A stretch of DNA of 64,000 nucleotides from Paludibacter sp. (GCA_031292575.1 JARLGX010000008.1:214028-278027); one strand, 5' to 3'; positions 11,112 through 21,184 are shown, counted from the stretch's first letter. Notes: generated by a model from the sequence alone, not told the origin. Made by a program: numbers and translations.

Positions 11112-11879
11112 TTACACTTGAATATCTATCTTGAAAATTTCTTTCGGATATTCAATGTTAACTAAATATAACCCGTGTGCCGATACCGAAGTTCCTGCTT
11201 TGCAGCGGTTTTTTGATTCTATAACTGTTCTAAAATCTTCAATTGACATTTTATGACGACCAACTTCGAACAATGTACCTACAATTGCCCGAACCATATT
11301 CCGCAAAAAACGATCGGCCTGAATAGTAAAAATCCATTCGTCGTTGGTTTGAGTCCATTCGGCATGAGTAATCAAACAGTTATTCGTTTTCACATCGGTA
11401 TGAAGTTTGCTAAAGCTTGTAAAGTCGCGATATTCTTTTAAAATACTCGCAGCTTTATTCATTGCTTCAAAATCAAGCGGATTAAATGATCTGGAGGCAA
11501 GCTCATTTACAAATACATTTTTCCGAGTTACAATGTGATATTCATATCGGCGAGAAACTGCATCAAACCGGGCATGAGCATCAGCTTGAACTTCTACAAT
11601 TTTGAACACAGCAATGTCATTAGGAAGAAAGCTGTTGAGTTTTTCTACTAGATCAAATTCAGTTAGAAGTTCAACACTCAAATCAAAATGCGCCACCATT
11701 AATTTGGCGTGAACGCCGGTGTCGGTTCGTCCGGCTCCAGTCAGTTCTAATTCTGTTCGTAAAATTGTACACAAAGCCTTTGTCAGCACTTCTTGTACCG
11801 ATATCCCATTGGGTTGAATTTGCCAGCCGTGATAAGCTGTGCCTTTGTATGAGAAGTAAATAAAGAACCTTTTTTTCAC
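11112..11879 (-). CDS. truA: tRNA pseudouridine(38-40) synthase
   Basis: [54 protein letters not shown]. Confidence 0.96.
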   Translation of the reverse strand: MKKRFFIYFSYKGTAYHGWQIQPNGISVQEVLTKALCTILRTELELTGAGRTDTGVHAKLMVAHFDLSVELLTEFDLVEKLNSFLPNDIAVFKIVEVQADAHARFDAVSRRYEYHIVTRKNVFVNELASRSFNPLDFEAMNKAASILKEYRDFTSFSKLHTDVKTNNCLITHAEWTQTNDEWIFTIQADRFLRNMVRAIVGTLFEVGRHKMSIEDFRTVIESKNRCKAGTSVSAHGLYLVNIEYPKEIFKIDIQV

Positions 11880-11936
11880 GCTGCAAAGATACGAGTATAA
11901 TTAATAATTCGCAATCAATAATTCAGATTTAAACAA

Positions 11937-11975
11937 CAAAACAGCAGATTAACAAAGAGTCAATCTGCTGTTTTG
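11937..11975 (-). terminator. intrinsic terminator downstream of acyl-CoA ligase
   Basis: CAAAACAGCAGATT-aacaaagagtc-AATCTGCTGTTTTG. Confidence 0.75.
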
Positions 11976-11992
11976 GTTTGAAATTATGACTT

Positions 11993-13756
11993 TTATTGAA
12001 ATAGCTTTTCAATTCTATCAGCGTAAAATTCTTCAATCACACTTCGTTTTATTTTAAGAGTTGGAGAAAGGTAGCCATCAGCAGCTGTCCATTCATCAGG
12101 AACAAGTTGATACCGTTTAATTTTTTCATAATCTCCAAAAAACTGGTTGTAATGTTTTACCTCTTCCTGAAACCGCTTTATTATAATTTCATTTTCAATT
12201 ATTTCTAAGTTCGATATGCATGTAATTTTATGTTTCACGCACCATGATTTTAAATAGACAAAATCAGGTGAAATAAGTGCAGCAGCAAATTTTTTATTTT
12301 CACCCAAAACAATCATATTTTCAATAAAGGGAGATTCCGTGAATTTTGTTTCAATAGCCTGCGGATTCACATATTTTCCGAACGAAGTTTTGAAAATACT
12401 CTTTAATCGACCAGTGATAATTAACTGACCTTCAGTTGTAAATTTACCGGTATCGCCAGTATGAAACCAACCATCGGCATCAATTACTTCAGCAGTCAAT
12501 TCGGGATCTTTATAATAGCCCAGCATTACATTATGACCACGACAAATAATTTCGTCACGGTCACCTAATTTTACTTCTACTCCCTGAAGAGGCAAACCCA
12601 CAGTACCAAATTTTCGACCATGTTTGCCTCGTTGGCTGACAGCTATTACCGGCGATGTCTCGCTAAGTCCATAACCCTCGAAAACCGGCATCCCGATGGC
12701 AGAAAAAAATGATGCAATATGAGGTTGAATGGCTGATCCCCCTGAAACCACAATGTCAAAATTGCCACCAATAGCAGCTCTCCATTTTGAATATATCAGT
12801 TTGTCAGCCACTTTGTGTTTTAAATTGTAATACCAACCCATGTCTTCGAGTTGATAATGAGTTGCCAAGTTGAAGGCCCAATAATAAAGCCTTTTGCTAA
12901 AGAATGGTAGCTTTTTGCCCGAAAGGAAGAGTTTATCGTAAATTTTTTCAAGCAAACGAGGAACTGCCGACATCATAGTTGGGCTAATTTCTTTGATATT
13001 TTCGGCAATAGTTCCTAAACTTTCGGCATAGTAAACCGACATGCCCAAATATTGATACAGATATACCAACATTCGCTCGTAAGCATGGCAGAGAGGCAAG
13101 AAACTCAAAGCTTTATTACTCCATTTTGCTGGTGTAGATTCCAGATTTTTTAATTGATTTACAATATTGCTGTGCGAAAGCATAACCCCTTTTGGATAAC
13201 CTGTTGTTCCAGAAGTGTATATAATTGTAGCTAAATCAGTTGATTGAATCTGTGTTTTTAGTTGAGCAAGCTTCTCTGGTTGAGGATCTTTTTTTCCTGT
13301 TTCGATTAGTTGATCTAAATATTTGTATTCACTTCCCTGATTATCAAAAGTGTAAACAAATTTAAGGGTTTTTGTTTCTTCAAAGATAGGCTGGAGTTTA
13401 TTCCGCAGTTCTTTCCCTTCTATAAAGATCATTTTCATTTCTGCATGATTCAGAATATGCCGATAATCTTCCTGACTTATAGTTGGGTAAATTGGAATTG
13501 AGATGGCTCCAATTTGCATAATAGCAAAGTCGATCATATTCCACTCCGGTCTGTTACTGCTCACAACTCCAACTTTATCACCGGGATTAATACCTATTTT
13601 CAGCATCCCATAGCTTATCTCATTTGTAAGCTCTATGTATTTCTGAATATTGAATTTTAGCCATTTGCCGTCGCGTTTACAAGCAAGAGCGGCATCTTGA
13701 TTTGGAAATTTTTCCAAGTAATTATCCAAAATATCAAATAAGCGGGTAACCTCCAT
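11993..13756 (-). CDS. long-chain fatty acid--CoA ligase (AMP-dependent synthetase)
   Basis: IIYTSGTTGYPKGVMLSHSN, FEGYGLSETSPVIAVS, DGWFHTGDTGKF. Confidence 0.95.
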   Translation of the reverse strand: MEVTRLFDILDNYLEKFPNQDAALACKRDGKWLKFNIQKYIELTNEISYGMLKIGINPGDKVGVVSSNRPEWNMIDFAIMQIGAISIPIYPTISQEDYRHILNHAEMKMIFIEGKELRNKLQPIFEETKTLKFVYTFDNQGSEYKYLDQLIETGKKDPQPEKLAQLKTQIQSTDLATIIYTSGTTGYPKGVMLSHSNIVNQLKNLESTPAKWSNKALSFLPLCHAYERMLVYLYQYLGMSVYYAESLGTIAENIKEISPTMMSAVPRLLEKIYDKLFLSGKKLPFFSKRLYYWAFNLATHYQLEDMGWYYNLKHKVADKLIYSKWRAAIGGNFDIVVSGGSAIQPHIASFFSAIGMPVFEGYGLSETSPVIAVSQRGKHGRKFGTVGLPLQGVEVKLGDRDEIICRGHNVMLGYYKDPELTAEVIDADGWFHTGDTGKFTTEGQLIITGRLKSIFKTSFGKYVNPQAIETKFTESPFIENMIVLGENKKFAAALISPDFVYLKSWCVKHKITCISNLEIIENEIIIKRFQEEVKHYNQFFGDYEKIKRYQLVPDEWTAADGYLSPTLKIKRSVIEEFYADRIEKLFQ

Positions 13757-13787
13757 AATATCTTATTAATCAATGTAAATTAGCTGA

Positions 13788-14654
13788 TTATTGAAAAACA
13801 ACGGTACGGTTTTTATAAGCAAGAATTTTTCGTTCAATGTGTTTTTCCACCGCATGCGAAAGGACTATTTTTTCCAAATCGCGTCCTTTCTTGATTAGTT
13901 CTTCAACCGTATCTTTGTGAGAAATGTGTGTAACATCTTGTTCAATAATAGGACCTGCATCCAAATCACTGGTAACATAATGACTAGTAGCTCCAATAAC
14001 TTTCACTCCTCGTTCGTGAGCTGCATGATATGGCTTTGCTCCTGCGAAAGCTGGTAAAAACGAATGATGAATATTGATAATTCGATTCGGATAGTGGTCT
14101 ATAAAATTTGGAGAAAGCACTTGCATGTAACGTGCTAATACGCAAAAGTTAATCCCATGTTCTTTCAGCAATTCTAGCTGCTTAGCTTCTTGTTCTGCCT
14201 TATTTTCTTTCGTAATCGGGAAAAAATGATAAGCAATACCAAAGCGTTTGGCAACACTCTCCATATCGGGATGATTGCTAATGATCAGTGGGATTTCAAC
14301 ATGCCATTCGTCGGCCGAATAACGAGCTAAAAGGTCATACAGGCAATGAGACATTTTTGAAACAAAAATTGCCATGCGAGGTTTTGAATCAGAAAAATAC
14401 AAACGAAAAATCATATTGAAACGACTTGCAATAAGTGTTTCGAAATATTCTTCAATTTTATCTTTCGGTATTTGAAATGTATTTAAATCCCACTCAACAC
14501 GCATAAAGAACACTTTTTCTTCACGGTTTACGTATTGGTCTAAGTATAGGATATTCCCTTTGTGTTGATTTATGAATTCGGTAACAACAGCTAAAATTCC
14601 CGGTCTGTCAGGGCAGTGCATTAGAAGAACTGCCGTATTTTCATTTCCCTTCAT
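13788..14654 (-). CDS. purU: formyltetrahydrofolate deformylase
   Basis: N-terminal ACT domain (LLMHCPDRPGILAVVTEFI) plus formyltransferase domain (LARYMQVLSP, NIHHSFLPAFAGAKPYHAAHERGVKVIGATSHYVTSDLDAGPIIEQ). Confidence 0.96.
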   Translation of the reverse strand: MKGNENTAVLLMHCPDRPGILAVVTEFINQHKGNILYLDQYVNREEKVFFMRVEWDLNTFQIPKDKIEEYFETLIASRFNMIFRLYFSDSKPRMAIFVSKMSHCLYDLLARYSADEWHVEIPLIISNHPDMESVAKRFGIAYHFFPITKENKAEQEAKQLELLKEHGINFCVLARYMQVLSPNFIDHYPNRIINIHHSFLPAFAGAKPYHAAHERGVKVIGATSHYVTSDLDAGPIIEQDVTHISHKDTVEELIKKGRDLEKIVLSHAVEKHIERKILAYKNRTVVFQ

Positions 14655-14936
14655 TCAAATTTTAATTTTCAATTAACTGATTGCAAAGATAGCATTTTAA
14701 TCGGAGAAGGTTATTTCCCTGAACCCAAAATGTTTAATATTTGCTTAACACAAAAAAAGCAACTCATTTCTGAATTGCTTTTAGCGGTACGGACGGGAAA
14801 TGAACTTTCCCTCTTTATCCAGTAAATATCAGTTGTTTAGTGTTGTAAATACTTGTCTTAGTAACGCTTTAGTAACGACGTTTTGTCTATTGCAGTCCTT
14901 TGCTGGCTATTAAATGCCTGCTCAAAATTATAGGTA

Positions 14937-14944
14937 CAAAGATA
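14937..14944 (-). promoter_or_regulatory. orphan Bacteroidetes-type -7 box (TATCTTTG)
   Basis: On the minus strand TTG-N18-TATCTTTG points left into a region without an ORF, ending at a hairpin plus T-tract near 14752-14783. Confidence 0.5.
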
Positions 14945-15005
14945 AATAATTTTTAGTAAGTACAATTCTTTTTTATTTTTTTATGACACCCCCCTATTAA
15001 TAGGT

Positions 15006-15095
15006 TCATACTACGGCAATCGTGTCCGCTCCCGTATGAGGGAGATGTTCAACCTCATTGCATTCGATAGTGGAGCGAAAGATAAGAGAAAGTAA
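15006..15095 (+). pseudogene. C-terminal gene remnant, possibly of an IstB/DnaC-like ATPase
   Basis: Frame reads SYYGNRVRSRMREMFNLIAFDSGAKDKRK* with no plausible upstream start; family assignment tentative. Confidence 0.5.
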
Positions 15096-15146
15096 AACAA
15101 TTGTGGGGTTTATCAAATTATTATGTGATTTTACAATCAAATTATT

Positions 15147-15169
15147 GGCAATAAATACAGATTACTGCC
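15147..15169. repeat. palindromic box 1, putative AbiEi operator
   Basis: GGCAATAA-atacaga-TTACTGCC, upstream of abiEi. Confidence 0.65.
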
Positions 15170-15202
15170 ATTAATTAGTTTTTATTTATATCTTTGCATT
15201 AA

Positions 15203-15946
15203 ATATTTAAGACTATCGCAACTACAAAATTATATATCGAAGAATTAAAGCTGTTTTTCAAAGCAACAGAACGTTTTGAAACAACAGATATTTTTGCTTT
15301 CTACAAGCAATTAGATCCCTATATCAATCCTAAAACAGTCAATTGGAGGGTCTATTCATTAGTTCAGTTAGGCATTATTAATCGGGTTGGTAGGGGCAAA
15401 TTTACGTTAGGAAACCAACAAAACTATTTACCCGATATTTCCCCTAAAATAAAAACGATATATTCTAAAATAAAAAAGGAATTCCCATTTTTAAATATCT
15501 GTGTTTGGAATACCTCCACAATCAATGAATTTATGCGTCATCAACCTGGTCGCTTTTATTTTCTTATTGAGGTCGAAAAAGATTCAATTCAATCCGTTTT
15601 TTATTATCTGAAAGAGTTGAATTACGCTGTCTTTTCAGATCCGACAAGTGATATTTTAGACAAATATTTACCAAACAATAAAGACATCCTTATAGTCAAA
15701 TCGTTGGTCACAGAAGCACCAACTCAAAATATCAAAGGCATTGATACAATTTCATTAGAAAAATTACTGGTAGATATTTATTGTGATGATGTAATTTTCG
15801 CTCCACAACAAGGTGCAGAAATGCGTACTATTTTTGAAACTGCACTAACTAAATATGCTGTTAATCAAAGTAGGATGTTACGTTATGCAAGCAGAAAAGG
15901 AAAAAAGGAAAGTTTTACCAAATATCTGAATTCAATTTCAAATTAG
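15203..15946 (+). CDS. AbiEi-like type IV antitoxin (5' end uncertain, non-ATG start)
   Basis: The ORF track starts at 15533, but the frame is open from 15203 (TTKLYIEELKLFFKATERFETTDIFAFYKQLDPYINPKTVNWRVYSLVQLGIINRVGRGKFTLG), an N-terminal winged-helix-like segment; followed by an AbiEii toxin. Confidence 0.75.
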   Translation: MFKTIATTKLYIEELKLFFKATERFETTDIFAFYKQLDPYINPKTVNWRVYSLVQLGIINRVGRGKFTLGNQQNYLPDISPKIKTIYSKIKKEFPFLNICVWNTSTINEFMRHQPGRFYFLIEVEKDSIQSVFYYLKELNYAVFSDPTSDILDKYLPNNKDILIVKSLVTEAPTQNIKGIDTISLEKLLVDIYCDDVIFAPQQGAEMRTIFETALTKYAVNQSRMLRYASRKGKKESFTKYLNSISN

Positions 15947-15947
15947 C

Positions 15948-15970
15948 GGCAGTAAATATCAATTACTGCC
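15948..15970. repeat. palindromic box 2, putative AbiEi operator
   Basis: GGCAGTAA-atatcaa-TTACTGCC, perfect 8-bp arms, between antitoxin and toxin; 19/23 identical to box 1. Confidence 0.7.
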
Positions 15971-15982
15971 AATTTATAGTTT

Positions 15983-17047
15983 ATGATAGATAAAAAAAAC
16001 ATATCGCTGGAATGGATTAACAGCGTGTCTCGGGCTAACAAAAATGCAGATAAGATTCTTGTAGAAAAAGTTATTCGTGCATTGCTGTTATTGGAAGGGC
16101 TTGTCCACGATGGAATCCCTTTTGTCTTCAAAGGAGGAACAGCATTAATGCTTCATTTAAACTCCACTAAAAGACTATCGATTGACATTGATATTATTTT
16201 ACCGGAAGTACCGGAAGATTTCGATACAAGGCTTGATACCATTGCAGGTCAACAGGGATTCCTTAGAAAAGAAGAGCAAGTTCGGAACACTGAAACAGCT
16301 ATTAGTAAAAAACATTATAAATTCTTCTATACACCTCTACACCAAACAAATAAAGAAGAGGAGTATATATTACTAGACATTTTACTTGAAGAAGTAAATT
16401 ATCAGGAACTAATTCAACTTCCGATAGAATCTACATTTGTGCCATTGATAGGTGATTCTCTTTTAGTAAACATACCTTCATTAGAAGATTTACTTGGAGA
16501 CAAATTAACAGCATTTGCTCCAAACACCACAGGAATTCCATATTTCAAACATGAAGATAGTATGAGCATGGAAATTATCAAACAACTTTACGATGTCGGT
16601 AATTTATTTGAGGTCGCAAACAATATAGATACATTAAAAACAACATTCAATATTTTTGCAGAAACAGAACTAACATACCGTCCTGACGAAAATACAGTAC
16701 CGGATGTTTTAGAAGACATTTTCCAAACAGCTCTTTGTATAGCAAGCAAAGGCACAGACGGCAAAGGGAACTATACTGAATTATTAGTAGGAATTCAACG
16801 GGTAAATCCATTTATTTTCTCAGAAAACTATCATTTGGAAAAAGCAATTGCACATGCCTCAAAAGCAGCATATCTTTCTACAATAATTAAACATGACACA
16901 GCCCAAATTGAAAAATTCGAAAATCCTTTACAAGTAAAAGATTGGCTTATTTCAGACACTCATTACAACAAACTCAACAAACTTAAAAAATCAAATCCGG
17001 AAGCTTTTTTTTACTGGTATAAGATATTTGAAACAATAAATAAATAG
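15983..17047 (+). CDS. AbiEii/AbiGii-family nucleotidyltransferase toxin
   Basis: FVFKGGTALMLHLNSTKRLSIDIDIIL nucleotidyltransferase signature; paired with AbiEi-like gene. Confidence 0.9.
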   Translation: MIDKKNISLEWINSVSRANKNADKILVEKVIRALLLLEGLVHDGIPFVFKGGTALMLHLNSTKRLSIDIDIILPEVPEDFDTRLDTIAGQQGFLRKEEQVRNTETAISKKHYKFFYTPLHQTNKEEEYILLDILLEEVNYQELIQLPIESTFVPLIGDSLLVNIPSLEDLLGDKLTAFAPNTTGIPYFKHEDSMSMEIIKQLYDVGNLFEVANNIDTLKTTFNIFAETELTYRPDENTVPDVLEDIFQTALCIASKGTDGKGNYTELLVGIQRVNPFIFSENYHLEKAIAHASKAAYLSTIIKHDTAQIEKFENPLQVKDWLISDTHYNKLNKLKKSNPEAFFYWYKIFETINK

Positions 17048-17091
17048 TATAAATCAAGCATTTCTTTTAACGATTATATAAAACAAATTGA

Positions 17092-18324
17092 ATGAACCTA
17101 GATTTTTCACAAAGCAATACGAGGTTACTTACCCACGGTTTTCATAAATACCCTGCAAAGATGGTACCCCAAATTGCAAGTGCTTTAATATCAGAATTTG
17201 GGGCAAATGCATCTTTGTTGTTCGATCCTTACTGTGGGACCGGCACTTCATTAGTTGAAGCCAATGTTAGAGGAGTTGACTCAATTGGTTCTGATTTAAA
17301 CCCTTTAGCAATTTTAATTTCAAAAGTCAAAACAACACCAATAGAATTGCAGACCTTAGAATTACATTTAAATGATTTTTATAAATACCTATTTCCATTC
17401 AGATACCATCTCAACCCTAAAGATTACATTGTTGTAAATTTTCCAAGGATTGATTTTTGGTTTTCAAAAGAAGTCAAAAACAAACTTTCAATAATTAAAG
17501 ATTATGTAAATAGTATTGAGAACATTGATATAAAAGATTTTTTCAAGATTGCTTTTAGTCATACTATCAGAGAGTGCTCATTTACAAGAAACAATGAGTT
17601 TAAATTGTATAAAATGTCTGAAGATCAAATAAAATCATTCAACCCTGAACCATTTGGTATAATGGAAGAGATTTTAGGGATGAATTATTTAGGGCTAAAA
17701 AGTTTTATTGAAGAACGTAAAAATGCAAAAACAACATCTCTTATATATGACTTTAATACAATAGATAATATACCACAATCAATAATCATTGACAAATCAA
17801 TTGACATTGTTGTAACATCTCCACCTTATGGTGATTCTTCTACAACCGTTGCATATGGTCAATTTTCCGCTCTTTCTAATCAATGGTTAGACCTCATGGA
17901 AAATGGTAGATCTCTTGATAAGAATCTAATGGGTGGCTCAAGAATAACTGATTTGCCAAACTTTGAAAGCAAAGTATTAAATAAAGATATTGAGGCTGTA
18001 AAAAAAATTGATGATAAAAGGGCTTTGGATGTAATTTCCTTTTATTCTGACTATGAAAAGTCGATAAAAAATATTTCTACAGTAATCAAACCAAATGGAT
18101 ATGCTTGCTATGTTGTAAGCAATAGGAATGTGAAGGGAAATATATTACATACAGATGAAATTACAAAAGATTTTTTTCAACAATGTGGTTTTAATCACAT
18201 AAATACATTCTACAGAAAAATATCAAATAAACGGCTACCTAGATATAATAGTCCAAAAGGAGAAATTGGTAGCAGGGCAGAATTAATGAATACAGAGTCA
18301 ATAATAATCATGCAAAAACAATAA
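17092..18324 (+). CDS. site-specific DNA methyltransferase (N4/N6 amino type)
   Basis: LLFDPYCGTGTSLVEANVRG (SAM-binding) and VVTSPPYGDSSTTVAYGQ (catalytic S/TPPY). Confidence 0.9.
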   Translation: MNLDFSQSNTRLLTHGFHKYPAKMVPQIASALISEFGANASLLFDPYCGTGTSLVEANVRGVDSIGSDLNPLAILISKVKTTPIELQTLELHLNDFYKYLFPFRYHLNPKDYIVVNFPRIDFWFSKEVKNKLSIIKDYVNSIENIDIKDFFKIAFSHTIRECSFTRNNEFKLYKMSEDQIKSFNPEPFGIMEEILGMNYLGLKSFIEERKNAKTTSLIYDFNTIDNIPQSIIIDKSIDIVVTSPPYGDSSTTVAYGQFSALSNQWLDLMENGRSLDKNLMGGSRITDLPNFESKVLNKDIEAVKKIDDKRALDVISFYSDYEKSIKNISTVIKPNGYACYVVSNRNVKGNILHTDEITKDFFQQCGFNHINTFYRKISNKRLPRYNSPKGEIGSRAELMNTESIIIMQKQ

Positions 18325-18325
18325 T

Positions 18326-21184
18326 ATGAGAGATTTGTCTTTTTTTTCAGAAAATCAACAGGATGCCATTAAAACGAATGATAAGCATCTTCGAATTATT
18401 GCTTGTGCTGGCTCAGGAAAAACCACAACAGTCGCTGGGAAGGTTGCTTATCTTTTAGACCCGAATAATGGATTTGACATCAAACCACAAAATATCATTG
18501 CGTTCACTTATACTGAAAAAGCTGCTGCCGAATTAAAAAACAAGATTCTCAATGAGGTTGATAATTATAGAGGCATGGCAGATATGTATATTGGGACTAT
18601 TCATGGGTGGTGTTTAAAATCTCTGCAAGAAAATGAATATAAGTACCAAAGTTATTCTGTATTAGATGATATTAAGCTAAAATTATTCGTCGATAAGAAC
18701 TATGACAATATTGGAATGAAAGAAATATATAAACTTTCAAATCCAGCTGTACCACTTCGGAGATTTATTGACACTTCATTATTCGTCCGTATAATGGACA
18801 TATTACGTGAGTCAGATATTACTCCGGGAGAAACTATTCCAGCCAATTTTGTTCTTGCAAAAAAGAAGTATCAAGATTTGTTGATGAGTAAGCGCTACTT
18901 TGATTTTTCTATGATTATGGAAAAGGCGATGGATTGTCTTGCCCATGGAACAAATCTAACAAGGAAAATTCAGGATAATATAAAATATTTAATTGTAGAT
19001 GAGTATCAAGATGTGAATCCCCTTCAAGAAAAACTGATCAACCGATTACAAGAAATAAGTCAATGTAAGCTGGTTGTCGTCGGAGATGATGATCAAAACA
19101 TATATCAATGGAGAGGTAGCAATAATAAATACATTATTGAATTTGAAAATAAGTTCCAGCCCGAAAATGTCAAAACAATACCCTTGTCAATCAATTATAG
19201 AAGTTCTGAAGGAATTACTCGACTTGCTGAAACATTCATTTCTAATAACATAAAAAGAATTCCGGATAAAGAGATGTTATCCGCCAAAAATCAAATATTC
19301 ATAAAAGGTCAAGATATTTTATATAATCGATATAATTCAGTAGATGATGAAAATGAAGCAATCGCTAATTATATAGATAATATCTTAGGTGTCGTTTTTA
19401 ATGAAAATGGAGATGCCCCTAGAGGAATTTCTTTCTCCGATATAAGCATCCTACTAAGAACTTGGAATAAGGCCGAATCTATTGTTGAAGCTCTTAACCG
19501 ACATAATATACCATATATTACTGCAGGTGTGAACCAGCTTTTTGAAATGGATGAAATTAAGGCTTCACTAGGGATTTTTACTTACTTATATGGAGATATT
19601 GATAAGGCAGAGTTAGAACAACTTTGGATGAATATTCTAGGGAATAACTATCCTGTTGAAAAACTAAGAGAAGCTATATTACAACTAGATTTGAAAGACC
19701 CCAAAATCGACGCGGTTAAAGATAACTGGGAATATTCTTTACAGGATATATTTTGGAATTTCTTAAGTAATGCTGAAATCACAGAGGAAACTTTTGTCGA
19801 TAGTTCAACTAGTGAATTAAAATTTAGGACCACCCAAAAGGCAGAAATAATATTTTTCAATTTCGGTAAATTTAGCCAAGTTATAAATGATTTTGAAATC
19901 GTTAATTTTAATAGCTCTGGTCCGTCATTTCATTTGTTTAGCTTCTTGAGTTTCGTAACTTATGTAGCCAAAGATTATTATCCCGAAGGCTGGATGAATA
20001 ATCCATACAGAACTCCAAATGCAGTTCAAATTATGACAATACATCAGTCTAAAGGATTAGAGTTTCCTGTTGTAATCATTCCTTGTTTAAATCATAATTA
20101 TCTACCGTCAAAGAAAAAGGGTGGGCTTAACGAATGGCATTTTTTAGACAGGTCATTAATTAAAGAACAGTATAGATACGAGGGTGATCCTGACAAAGAA
20201 GATGAAAGAAGATTGCTCTATGTAGCTTTAACTAGAAGTCAAAAATATCTTTTACTAACACAAGCGCCAGATCTTCGAAATCAATTATATAAAAAGGAAT
20301 CCGAATACATTCAAGAACTTAATGATGCAAAAATCGGATCACTCCCGATTTTAGTAACGGATTTAAAACAAGGATTCTCAAATCTAGTTAAACAAGATCA
20401 AAGTCCCAAAGAAAAAGTCAAAAATATTTCATTAGACTTTACGAGCCTTAAAGACATATTTGATTGTCCTTATAGGTTTAAATTAATTTCTGTATTTGGA
20501 TTTTGTTATCCATTGAATCAAAGAATGGGGGTCGGAAAGTCATTTCATAATTGCTTGATGGAAATCCACAAAGAAGCAAAAATTGGAAATTTATTTTCAA
20601 AAGAAAAACTTAATGAACTCATAGATAGACAAACACATTTCCCATATATAACAAAATCAACAAAACTTCGGCAACCGTTGTATGACAAAGTAAAAAATAA
20701 TGTTGAAGCTTATTATGAGGATAATAAAGAAGAATTTAAAAACATTGAATTTGTTGAGCAGGAAATTCAATACAAAGTAGATAAAAGTATTTTAATTGTT
20801 GGAAGAATTGATTTAATTAAAAAAGTTTCAGAGGCAGGAATTTATGAAACTACTATTGTAGAATTCAAAAGTGATGAGGACAGTGCTGATGCCCCAATAA
20901 CAAAAGATCAATTAAGGTTATATGCTTTAGGTCACAGAGAATTAACCGGTGAAATTGCAAACTATATCATGACTTATGTCATTGGTAAAAATAGATCAAA
21001 AACGCCTGAAAAACTTTACGAGGAAGATTTGACTGAGATTGAAGGTAAAATAAAGCACTCAGTAGAATTAATAAGAGATGAACATTTTATAACTACATCA
21101 GACTTAAATATCTGTAAAGAAAATTGTCATCAAATTAGATTATGTGCAAATCGATTAAAAAATAACCTTAAACCTCGTAGATAG
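18326..21184 (+). CDS. UvrD/Rep-family helicase fused to PD-(D/E)XK (RecB/AddB-like) nuclease
   Basis: IIACAGSGKTTTVAGKVAYLL, VDEYQDVNPLQEKLI, VVGDDDQNIYQWRGS, MTIHQSKGLEFPVVIIP, ERRLLYVALTRSQ; C-terminal ETTIVEFKSDE...QLRLYALGH and CPY...CKENCHQIRLC, suggesting an Fe-S-capped nuclease. Confidence 0.92.
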   Translation: MRDLSFFSENQQDAIKTNDKHLRIIACAGSGKTTTVAGKVAYLLDPNNGFDIKPQNIIAFTYTEKAAAELKNKILNEVDNYRGMADMYIGTIHGWCLKSLQENEYKYQSYSVLDDIKLKLFVDKNYDNIGMKEIYKLSNPAVPLRRFIDTSLFVRIMDILRESDITPGETIPANFVLAKKKYQDLLMSKRYFDFSMIMEKAMDCLAHGTNLTRKIQDNIKYLIVDEYQDVNPLQEKLINRLQEISQCKLVVVGDDDQNIYQWRGSNNKYIIEFENKFQPENVKTIPLSINYRSSEGITRLAETFISNNIKRIPDKEMLSAKNQIFIKGQDILYNRYNSVDDENEAIANYIDNILGVVFNENGDAPRGISFSDISILLRTWNKAESIVEALNRHNIPYITAGVNQLFEMDEIKASLGIFTYLYGDIDKAELEQLWMNILGNNYPVEKLREAILQLDLKDPKIDAVKDNWEYSLQDIFWNFLSNAEITEETFVDSSTSELKFRTTQKAEIIFFNFGKFSQVINDFEIVNFNSSGPSFHLFSFLSFVTYVAKDYYPEGWMNNPYRTPNAVQIMTIHQSKGLEFPVVIIPCLNHNYLPSKKKGGLNEWHFLDRSLIKEQYRYEGDPDKEDERRLLYVALTRSQKYLLLTQAPDLRNQLYKKESEYIQELNDAKIGSLPILVTDLKQGFSNLVKQDQSPKEKVKNISLDFTSLKDIFDCPYRFKLISVFGFCYPLNQRMGVGKSFHNCLMEIHKEAKIGNLFSKEKLNELIDRQTHFPYITKSTKLRQPLYDKVKNNVEAYYEDNKEEFKNIEFVEQEIQYKVDKSILIVGRIDLIKKVSEAGIYETTIVEFKSDEDSADAPITKDQLRLYALGHRELTGEIANYIMTYVIGKNRSKTPEKLYEEDLTEIEGKIKHSVELIRDEHFITTSDLNICKENCHQIRLCANRLKNNLKPRR

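Noticed and set aside
14760-14800. tRNA gene fragment (GTTCATTTCCCGTCCGTACCGC on the minus strand) as a tRNA attachment site
   Set aside because: The 7-nt loop does not fit the T-loop consensus and no anticodon or D arm can be built upstream; kept only as part of the orphan promoter-terminator unit.
17092-21184. MTase + helicase as DISARM, BREX or Gabija
   Set aside because: No PglZ, BrxC, PLD or OLD-family (GajA) component is present; the helicase is UvrD-type fused to a RecB-like nuclease, unlike GajB alone.
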